Below are positions 45,661 to 55,306 of a stretch of DNA of 64,000 bases, piece by piece (position 1 is the stretch's first letter; the number at the start of each line of letters is the position of its first letter). Location: contig CAJQUN010000330.1 of assembly GCA_907163345.1 (NCBI GenBank), positions 248,001-312,000 of the forward strand. Direction: 5' to 3'. Under the pieces are notes generated by a model. The model ran no database searches and was not told the DNA's origin. It saw only the letters and a program-made list of their open reading frames with translations. The DNA is from Haberlea rhodopensis (taxonomy: Eukaryota > Streptophyta > Magnoliopsida > Lamiales > Gesneriaceae). Made by a program: the position numbers and the translations under genes.

Positions 45661-46979
45661 ATTAGTGGGGAACGATAGAATAAATTAATTAATGTGCCCT
45701 AATTACATGTGATGTAATTGGTTAGTTTAATGTTTAATTACATATGTTGTGATTGCATGATGGATGATTACGGGCCTTGACCAATGTGTTTAGGTGAATG
45801 TTTAGGTTTTTATTGTTTCATTATTATTGTGATTTTGGTTATCGGGCCTGCGAGCCCGCTCTCTCTATGTTCTGATGTATCCCACCCCGGATTTGTATCC
45901 ATATTCTCTTGTTTGCACGATTTAAATGTAAAATCTTTAGAATTAGTGGGAGATCGAGATTGAAGATGGAGCATCAAGAATCAAGACATGTATAATGGAG
46001 GCAAAAATGTAATAGGATTGCATTGCATACCTACATCACCTTAGACAGACTTGTGATCCACGTATGGCTCACGTGGATCAATTAGGAAAAGGCCGTAATC
46101 GTCCATATTTATTTTTATTATGCATATGATGTATGATAAATGTTTGTTTGTATGTTTTATTTGTACATATGACTGCATGAATAAAACATAGTTGCATGAA
46201 TCCGGCAAACAAACAAACAAGTACTGGATGAGATTTGAAAATTGTTAAATCCCTCTTTTGAATATGATTCAAAAAATTTAATATCAAACTGTAAAGGGAG
46301 CTCAAAGGAGTTTGTTGTTTCCTGTCTTCCATCAACAGTTAAGCCATGAGACGCTACTTGTGTCAGTTGTCTTGTCTCACCCTCGTGGGGGGCATCTGGC
46401 ATGGGAAAGCTGTGTGTTTAACTGCCACTTAATTATGGATAGGGTTCTGTTAACCTTTAAGATTACTCACCCTCGTGGGGTCTTATTGGCGGACATTACC
46501 ATCCGTGGGATGGGTTAGTTTGACGTGAGAGCATAATTGGCCTGCCTCCGTAGGGTTATAGTCAATCACGAGACGAATATCTTGGGGGTTGCATATGATG
46601 CAATTGTGAGCTACCTTTAGTATCATGAGGTCGGCTGGACCCTCGCCCGGGGCTATCATGAGCTAGTTGGACTCCAAGCCCACTAAGAAAATACGATTTT
46701 CCGTTCATTTGTCATGAGGGTGATGAATTCGAAAAATTTAGTGGGAGCATTCAATAACTAAAGTCCATAGTTTTTGAATTAATTAATAATCAAACGATTT
46801 GCATGTATTTTCTGTTTATTCTCAGTATTGTGATTGTCGTGAATCCGATTGCATCAATTCTCGATATAAACAAAGTAACCGCACCAAATTATTCTGATTG
46901 ACTATTAATGTAAAAATAGTGTTTGCTTCTAAAAGATTGCTATATACCCTTGGTGGGAGTCTCCTGTTGAAGTGTCTCC

Positions 46980-47540
46980 CGGTTCGTCTCATGAAGAGAT
47001 TGCCACACTTGAGAAGTGATGGGACGATGATCTCTAGACTATGTGCTATATGATAGCATCAATGTCACAAATGAGTTTCAACACAGATATGAGAAATTCG
47101 TTCACATTGCTGATATTTTCCAACACCTACAAATGTTGTTTGGTGAACGGACGCGATTACTGAGACTCGCGATTTCAAAAGAGCTATTTTCATTTCACAT
47201 GCGAGATGGGGCTTCGGTCTATGAGCATGGTATAAGAAAAATATCTCTTGTTGAGAAATTGGAAAATCTGAATGTGACAAATCCTCATTAACTGGCTATA
47301 GATTTGATCTTATAGTCAAAATGTTGGAAACTCATGAGTCATTGATTCAAAAGGAGAAACGAGTTCTTCTTGTTGAATCTTCTACCAATGGTAGGAAGAG
47401 TTCAAGGATAAAGAAGAGGAAGAGAAATGGTTCCCAACCTTGAAAGACGAAAAAGGATATAGTAGCAACTAAGAAAGGAGAGGCATCTATGTTTTCACTG
47501 CTGGTCACTAGCGCAAAATTGTAAGGAATACATATACTAG
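46980..47540 (+). pseudogene. Copia gag remnant
   Basis: The frame 47043-47291 (DSINVTNEFQHRYEKFV, KISLVEKLENLNVTNPH) is typical of the helical Copia gag, followed by SLIQKEKRVLLVESSTNGRK. A damaged zinc knuckle (CFHCW, then a frame break, NCKEY) lies near 47485-47535. Not translatable as one protein. Confidence 0.65.
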
Positions 47541-47959
47541 AAACGTTCTAGAAATGGTATGTTATATATTAAAATTAAATGTTTCTATTGGTTCTACTTC
47601 TTTGGTATATGATGCCAGTTGTGCTCGCATTTTTGCAAAGAGTTGCATGTGATGTGAAGAAGTAGAGAGCCCTAGGAAGGTGAACCTACCTGAGGCTAAG
47701 CATTGTAGCAAGAGTTGTTGCAATGGCTGTTTGAAACATTTATTTAATATAAAATCTTGAACTGGTTAGGAACTGGTTTGAGCAATTATTTATTTGTTCT
47801 AGATTTAATCATGAACATTGTTCCTATTTTGATAGAGAATGATATTCTTTTAAATATGCGAATGTGATTTGCATTATTTTTAAGAATGCATGTTTTATTG
47901 AATCTGGTGAACTTATGAATGATTAGTATGATTATATTCAAAGAATATAAAAAGAATGA

Positions 47960-48700
47960 TAACTTAAATCCAACATATATTTAGCATGTGCTGAATGTCC
48001 ATTGAATCTGATTCATATGGACGTATGTGGAGCACTAAATGTTAGTGCAAGATGATGTTGAGTTATCTTAAAGAGAATGTGATTATCTCTGAGTAACTCT
48101 CTAAAGTTACATATTTGTTGAATATAATTCATACCAATGCAGTGACCAAAACTCCATATACGATATGGATTGAAATATAATCCAAATTTATATTTTGAGA
48201 TTGTTCTGCTTATGTGAAGCAGCCAGTGGGAGATGAGTTGGATAGTTGATCCATCTTATGTTATGTTGTGGAAATTTATATTATCAATTGCAGGCAAAGA
48301 GTTTGTTTCGCAAGTGCAATCTTTCTAGAGAAAATGTTTCTATTAGAAAGGATGACAACATAATATAACTTGAAAGGGTTCAAGAACCACAAACCACTAG
48401 AAAAGTGAAAACGGTGAAATTAATTGAGTCAATCATAACCTTTGATTCACACGCACGAAGGAGATTTGAAAATGTTTCAAGAACTCCTGATAAATTGAAT
48501 TTACTCATAGAAAGTAGTCAAAATGATTTTGACCATGGATGTGATCCTAGAACTTTCAAGGAGACGATGTTGGACATCGTTTTGGGATATTGGCGAGATG
48601 CCGTGAAATTTGAAATAGACTCCATGTACTCCAATAAGGTATGGGCCGTAGTAGATCCTCTTTGGGAATTGTTCCCATTGGCTGCATGGATTTACAAGTG
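47960..48700 (+). pseudogene. Copia integrase and early reverse transcriptase remnants
   Basis: NLIHMDVCGALN near 47995-48040 equals the ELIHTDVCGP block of the integrase core; most of the core after it is missing or scrambled. The frame 48405-48701 contains TFKETMLD, YWRDAVKFEIDSMYSNKVW and VVDP, the start of the Copia reverse transcriptase domain. Confidence 0.65.
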
Positions 48701-48859
48701 AAAGCTTGGAGTGGATGGGAAGGTAGTGACCTTCAAAGCTTGACTGGTGAGAAACGATTATCTCATAGGCAAAGAGTTGTTTATGAGAAAATTTTCATCG
48801 GTTATGATGCTATAGTCTATTTAGATTTTATTAGTTATATCTTTATATTATGAATATGA

Positions 48860-49075
48860 GATATGAGTAATGGATGTGAACACAACATTTCTCAGTGGTG
48901 GCATTGAGGTAGAAATGCAGCAACCAAATGTGTTTACAACTTCTTGTAGTGAGAAAAATGTTTTCAAACTCCAGAGGTCCATTTATGGGCCTAAGAAGGC
49001 ATCTCGAAGTTTGAACTTCCGTTTTCATAACTTCATCAAAGTGTTTGGTTTTGTTAAAATCCGGAAGTGACATGT
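48860..49075 (+). pseudogene. Copia reverse transcriptase remnant
   Basis: The frame 48870-49070 reads MDVNTTFLSGGIEVEMQQPN, FKLQRSIYGPKKASRSLNFR and VFGFVK, the DVKTTFLNG to YGLKQASRSW region. The YVDD motif that should follow is not found in frame; 49080-49560 has only fragments. Confidence 0.75.
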
Positions 49076-49589
49076 GTGTGCAAAAGGGTTAGTAGGAGCA
49101 TAGGTTACATTTGTGATGCTTTAAGTCGATTATATCATGCTCATTGTGAATGGTATTAGATTAATCAATTAAAGCATGATTATCTACTAATTTCTCCATG
49201 TAAGATTGAGAGAAGCATCATAAGTGCTTAGCATAAGGATCTATAGGGATAGATCTAAAGGATGCTTGAAATCTCTCAATCTACGTACATAAACACTGTG
49301 CTAAAAGGGTTTAATATAGAATAGTCGAAAAATGAGTTACTTCATAATATGTCATAGTATTCATCTCTCGAGTCAATGGGTCTTAAGATTGATGAGGAGA
49401 GAGAAAAGATGACATTGGTACCTTATATTTCTACTTTTAATAGCATACTGTATGCTATGGTATGTACTTGGCCTGATGTATGTTCTTAGAGTAATGGGCA
49501 GATATCAGACAGATCCCGGTGAAGGTCACTGGAAAACTGTGAAAATAATCCTCATGTTCTTATGAAGAACTTATGATATGTTCATGGTT

Positions 49590-50040
49590 TTTGGATCTGT
49601 AAGTGGAGAAATAAAAGTTGAAGGCAAAGCTGATGCTGGTTTTTAAATTGGATGTAGATCATACCATATCGATGTTCGGATTTTTATTGAAGCTCAATGA
49701 TGGTGATGTCTCTTGGAAACGTTCCAAGCAAGACACCACATTGGATTCCACCACTGAAGTTGAATACATTGCAGCATACGATGCAGCAAAGAGGCAGTTT
49801 GGATAAGAAATTTCATCCAAGAGTTGGGTGTAATTTCTAGTGCAGTTGACACAGTCTCTGTGTACTGTGACAACATTTGAGCTATTATGAATAGCCAAGA
49901 TCTCATCAGAATCCAAACATATATTGAGAAAATACTATCTAATGAGACAGATGGTAGACGCGACATTATTATCGAGAGAATCGCTTCAACAGAAAAATAT
50001 AGTGAATCCACTGACAAAGTATTTACAATGATTGGTGTCT
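49590..50040 (+). pseudogene. Copia RNase H remnant
   Basis: The frame 49618-49806 reads FLLKLNDGDVSWKRSKQDTT and LDSTTEVEYIAAYDAAK, a typical Copia RNase H core. It is followed in other frames by IRNFIQELGV and a CDNI block. Frameshift at 49800. Confidence 0.8.
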
Positions 50041-51444
50041 GTTAGACATCTTGGGAAGATAGTCTTAAGACACATGAGTAGTTGGCTTTGGGAAAGTGAA
50101 AGATATTGTTGTCATACATGATTAAGTAAATCAATAGTTGATTGATTGTACCTGTAATCTTATTATGACAAATCTTTGTTTGAATATTAATATATATGGC
50201 ACTTCTTCATCTGTTTACCCATGCATCTTGATGCATTGATGAAGTCCTTGAGATTGCTATAGTCCATAGAATGTGGTTACGCATATGATGGTGACCATGA
50301 AATACATTCTCGACTGCGATTTCTAAATGTTCCTGGTCGATGAGCATTCGAGAATGGGATATCGATATATGCTCGTTAGAGACTGGTATTCATGATGTGT
50401 CTAGTGTAGTGCGCCGCGTTTCATCGGCGTTGGCTTGGAGAAGTCAGCACACATGAATAGGTGCTCATTAGGAATGAGTTCACTGAACGACCCTACTCGG
50501 AATTCTATAAGTGGTTACCATTTGTCGAGTATAGAATTCCTAGTCATAGTTGTGCACCATTACTCCTCATGACCCGAGGCGTCATTGAGGTCTTGATAGA
50601 TAGCTGTGTACTTTGATTTAATGACTGATCACATGCGGGTCATAAAGTCATTCTTTTGGGTATTCAGTTATGCTGTCAGAGGCCTATGATTGTCGTTGAG
50701 GATTCACCACTGGTCTTGATGAACTAGGATGTCCTATGTGTTTTTCTATATATGATTCGAGGAATCTCTCTTGTGAAAAATGGGTTTTTCATATACGCAC
50801 ACAAGGAATCATATAATGTGAAACAAATACATAGTTATTGAAATCATAAGGGGCCTCGACCAACCAATGCCCTTGATTCAATCGGGACATATTGAGTGAA
50901 AGGAATGTACTGCACGCTAACTATGGCTGACAGGTTCTCGTACGTTGCTAGTCATTTGTATCTAGGTCTTCGTGAAGCGCAGATGCTAGGCGCTACCCAT
51001 GATTGGTAGGTTGTTGCTGGAATTATATTTCGGTAATTGTCTATTAAAGGAGTTTAATTGACAATGAGGCATTTAGGGTAAGCCCAAAGAAGTTGCTTGA
51101 CTTCTAAAATCACAAAGGTTGTGATCCTACTGCTATGATACACTTGAGCCTCATTGGGTCACAATCAACCGGCCGCCGATCTATTGATGAGAATTGAGAC
51201 TTAAATGTTAAGTGCTCAAATTGAGTGATTTAGAAAAGATGAATTTAATTTTTGAAAGCTCCTCCCTTTAGTGGAGTTTCTATATTTGAAAATGTTTCAT
51301 TTATAGAAAGTTCTAAAATTAAAACGTTTGATATATTTATGTCTCATAATTATGTACATTAGTAGTACATCAAGTTATTCAATTGGATTGAGTTACTTGA
51401 ATTATTTTTGGAGTTTTGTGTTGGCTTTTGGGCAAGTGGGAGAT
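50041..51444 (+). other. Copia 3' untranslated region and polypurine tract
   Basis: About 1.4 kb without coding matches between RNase H and the right LTR. It contains a perfect 11-base inverted repeat at 50499-50540 and ends in a purine-rich AAGTGGGAGAT next to the LTR. Long 3' regions occur in some Copia lineages. Confidence 0.6.
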
Positions 51445-51829
51445 TGTTAGCATAAATGCCCAGCAAGCCAAATGTTGGCCCGATGGACTTTATGGACCCA
51501 AGCCCAATTAGTTAAATCAATAACACTATAAATATAACATTCATCTTTAGGGTTGGGTAAGACCATTCAATACACTTCATCTCATGGAATAGCCGTCACC
51601 ACACTAGCACTGGTGCTGGGCTTGTAGATCTGGTCAGGTTGATTGGACTCGAGGATCACAGTCATCAGATTGATTTCGCTGTTATCGGTAATCCCTTTTC
51701 GTGCATTATATTATGATATTTGCATGTTTATATATGAATCAGGCGCGATCGACCGTCCCCGGGTCAGATCTGTTTATTGTTTTATTTCCGCTGCGTTTGG
51801 ATCTGGCGCCGGGGTACGGAAACCCAACA
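51445..51829 (+). repeat. Right LTR of the Copia element
   Basis: 385 bases, nearly identical to 44087-44472. Followed by TATTCTTC, the same 8 bases that precede the left LTR. Confidence 0.95.
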
Positions 51830-51837
51830 TATTCTTC

Positions 51838-52570
51838 GTTCAAGCCTCTCGCGTCACTCGTCCTCTCTTTCTCTTCTGATATCTACTCACTTCCTTTCTT
51901 CCCCTCTCTGTTTTTCCGTATATCTTCTTCTGTATTACGTTGCTTCTCGTTCAATGTTCAGACGTGAATTTTCCTTTGTTGTGCTGTACTACTGTACATG
52001 TATTGATCTTCACCTCCTTGCTGTCAATTATTTACGTGAATTCCGTCTCTCCTCCGCCTCTCTGCACGTTTATGATTTCCTACAAAATCAGATTCATTAT
52101 CACTGTATACATAGAACATGTGCACAACTTCAATAAAATCATGTGTTCATTCACAGACAACAACATCAAGTTATTATCAATACGAACATCTATCAATAAC
52201 ATATATCATTCGTCGTCCATGCATCGAAATATCGTTGTTACCACAAAATCAATCAGCGGTATGCTTATTAAATAAGTTATCGGCTTATCGTACTCCTCAA
52301 CAATACCACCATCGATGTGTATGTCCATGGCAACATTGTTATTTCTCAATATCATGTTTCCTCGTATTCCATACGATCCTGCAACCACGATGGTTAGCAA
52401 TAACACAAATTCCATTACCTCATATCATACTATTCACATAAATGTATAAATGCCATGTCACACAGACACAAAACAACAATCATGCGTAAATTATGTGCTA
52501 TTCATGTCTATCAACACATCCCTAGGCCCTTAACAGCCTAAAGAGCAAACCACTACTCTGATACCACTAA
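51838..52570. other. Flank of the Copia insertion, mixed transposon debris
   Basis: Begins with pyrimidine-rich DNA that continues the interrupted Athila-like LTR. Near the right end, CTCTGATACCA at 52556-52566 is the complement of a tRNA-Met primer site next to the LTR at 52571, so the right part should be the internal region of a minus-strand Gypsy element. The boundary between the two is not visible. Open frames here (for example 51777-52136) resemble nothing known. Confidence 0.5.
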
Positions 52571-53114
52571 TGTAAGGACCCCACATCCTAATCTCATTAT
52601 TAGTGCATTTATCATCGTCATTAGTGCATACATTTATATCATTAAGAAATTCTCATTACATGTTCCTCAACTCAAATACAATTCACATACGTATACGCTT
52701 TATAATGCACTAATCATATTCTCAATTCATCATGCAATCTTACTCTCAAATAAATTGCATGCAACATACGAATAAATAGAGAAATCTCAAGACATTTATA
52801 CAACCATATACACGTATCAAGATGCTCACATGCGAGTATTTAACAAACGAGTGTATATCTATTTGTATAAAAGATATTACTCTATACCGAAACTGGTACC
52901 TTGCTCCCATGAACATCCGCATCCACCTGTTCAACTCATTTCTCGAATCAATGTTGTACCTATTCTGCCTTTTTCAACAGAAACAACCCACATGAGTGTG
53001 AGCATACCAATAACATAATCTCAATACAATCAAATATACAATTAATAATTTTACAGAATATAATACTTTAATTTAATGAATACTCCCTGAGTGTACCATA
53101 ACCATATGAGATCT
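52571..53114 (-). repeat. Gypsy-like LTR, minus strand, cut by the SIRE insertion
   Basis: Starts TGTAAGGACCCC (plus reading) and is homologous, in the opposite orientation, to 1-383. The complement of a tRNA-Met primer site (52556-52566) sits just outside, so the element's interior lay to the left. The SIRE-type LTR starts at 53115 inside this sequence. Confidence 0.75.
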
Positions 53115-54488
53115 TGTTAGGATAGAGGTAGTGTTTAGAGGGGGGTTGAATAAACACTAGATTCAATTTCGATTTTTCTCGGGTTAACTGCAGACTGTTA
53201 AGTACTACAGTAGCTTCTCAATATAAGGCAAGTCAGCAGACACTGATTATAGTGCGGAAGACGTCTGCTGGACTTGTGAGGAGTACAGCTGAATAGTAAA
53301 TAAGTAATAAGTAAAGAACACAAGTGTTGTTTCTGGAAGTTCGAAGCACAACGCTTCTACGTCTCCCCTTCTTCCTTTGCAGGAAGGATTCACTAGAAGA
53401 CTTGGTTTACACTTTACAGTATACAACCTTCTTAGGCACTCACACAACTTGGCCTAAACTCCTAGCAATCACAACTTCTTAATTTGATTACAAAAGTTTC
53501 TATGACACTCTTTACAAAATAAACTTTTAGCTTCGAGTGTTCTTGAGCAGCAGACTTCAGTTGGAAATACTTTGTCACAGATTCAGTTGCACTGCTTGTC
53601 TGCTCTTTTGCTGAACTTTTAGAATATCAGTAATTTGATTTTCTGTTTACGATGAAGTGTTTCTCTTTGTTTGAATAAATCGCTCAGCTAACCTCTTCAT
53701 TCTTTGCTTGGACGTATTTATAGAATCAGAGGTCCAATGGTGGCTTTTCTGTATTAGGAAGATATCAGCTTTCCAAATTCAGATTGTCTTCTTTCCTATT
53801 TTGTTAAGCAACGGCTCTTTTATTCCGACGGTAATGGTGGCGGAGATATAGCATTGTGCGCCGCTCTGTTGAACCTTTGTCAGAGAATGTTTGTACTTCT
53901 TTTGTCTCGTTGCTTTGTGCTCTTACTGGATGTTTAGACTTCTGCTGGTCTTCTTTGTTCAACTGGTCGTTCATCCTCTTGTGACCAGTAGATGTCTTTG
54001 TTAAGTGTGAGACTATCTGGTTGATGGTTGTCCAGTAGATGTCCATCCAGTTTATGTTTATCCGGTTGATGTCTGTCCAGTTGGTAGCCATCCAGTTGAT
54101 GTCTGTCAGGTTGATGTCTGTCCAGTTGGTAGCCATCGGTAGGTCTTCAACACCCGATAGGTCTTTGATATCCGGTAGGTGTTTGTATCCAGTTGATGTC
54201 CATCCGGTAGATCTTTGTCACCCGGTAGGTCTTCGTCATCCGGTTGGTCTTTATCATCCGGTTGGTCTTTATCACCCGGTAGGTCTTCAACCAGTTGGTG
54301 TTTGTCATCCGGTTGATCTTTATCACCCGGTAAGTCTTCAACACCCGATAGGTGTACATCCAGTTGGTGTTTGTCATCCGGTTGGTCTTTAACCAGTTGG
54401 TGTTTGTCATCCGGTTGGTCTTTACCCGGTAGATGTCTTCATCCAGTAGGTGTTTGTAATCACCAAACTTAGAAATCGTTTCCCAACA
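53115..54488 (-). repeat. Left LTR (3' LTR) of the SIRE-type element, 1374 bp
   Basis: TGTTAGGATAGAGG...TTTCCCAACA. The first 275 bases match 63726-64000. It contains a minisatellite (54030-54460). Confidence 0.9.
54030..54460. repeat. Minisatellite inside the SIRE LTR, about 21-bp units
   Basis: About 20 head-to-tail units built on (A/T)CC(A/G)GT(T/A)G(G/A)T followed by GT(C/T)TTTGTC or CTTTATCA. The first units carry CCAGTTGATGTCTGT, later ones CCCGGTAGGTCTTC. All six frames therefore give repetitive peptides, which are not genes. Confidence 0.9.
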
Positions 54489-54504
54489 ATTTCCCCCTTT
54501 TTGG
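54489..54504 (-). other. Polypurine tract of the SIRE-type element
   Basis: The complement of ATTTCCCCCTTTTT reads AAAAAGGGGGAAAT, immediately before the minus-strand LTR start TGTTGGGAAACG. Confidence 0.85.
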
Positions 54505-55306
54505 TGATGACAAAACTAAGCAATAACGATTTCATACTCGAATAATTTAGGCGGTGAATCCTGAAAAGACTTGAAGACATAATGGAAAGGAAATTTTCAT
54601 TTGTTATAAAGATAAGCATATTACAAGTTGTAATCAAACTGGACAATTGAGAGAGATTCATCTTCATTTAAGATGAATTCTGATAACTGGATTCAACTTA
54701 AGACAAATCTATTTCTACAAAATATAGCTAATACATGACAAATTTTAAACAAACAGTGTAGACCGGAGAGCTTCGATCCACTTAGTTGTGGGGAGGAAGA
54801 GCTTCGATCCACCTTGTTTCAGAGTCCACCTTGTTTCAGAGAGGAAGAGCTTCGATCGGGGAGATATTCAAATGTATATTCACCAGGCCTCCATGGTTTC
54901 TGGATTCACCCATGAGAATATTCTATCTCTGTTTTCCCCCTTTTTGTCATCAGCACCAAGATAACTCCTGATTAAGGTTCCTGACTGATGATGAGCATCA
55001 GAGCAGGATCCAAACGCTGAAGCTTAACGGAGCTGGGTTAGATAAGTAATCAACCCATGAGGGGTTGATTTAGATAAGTAATAAACCCATGAAAATAAAC
55101 AGTTGCAAAGAGGAAACCAAGGAATTTTCAAGGAATTGAAAATAATCATGATGAGTGAATGTGTGGTATAAACAAAAAATAAGCCTCTATTTATAGAAGA
55201 ATTTCATTAAGTGTGAACACAATAATGATGTTACGATAAACATAGAAAAAGTCAAATGAAAACAGTAAAAAGATAATATTAATTAATAAGGGGTCAGAAA
55301 ACGATA

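Larger units (their letters stand above)
44087..51829 (+). mobile_element. Ty1/Copia element with near-identical LTRs and a dead coding region
   Basis: LTRs 44087-44472 (386 bp) and 51445-51829 (385 bp), both TGTTAGC...CCCAACA, differ at only a handful of positions. The 8-base sequence TATTCTTC flanks both sides (44079-44086 and 51830-51837). A tRNA-Met primer site follows the left LTR and a purine-rich AAGTGGGAGAT precedes the right one. Remnants of gag, integrase, reverse transcriptase and RNase H lie in Copia order on the plus strand, all broken. The insertion sits within the right LTR of the Athila-like element. The recent LTRs with a decayed interior suggest mobilisation in trans. Confidence 0.9.

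Noticed and set aside
54039..54392. 117-codon frame rich in HPVGL repeats
   Set aside because: It only translates the LTR minisatellite; all frames there are repetitive.
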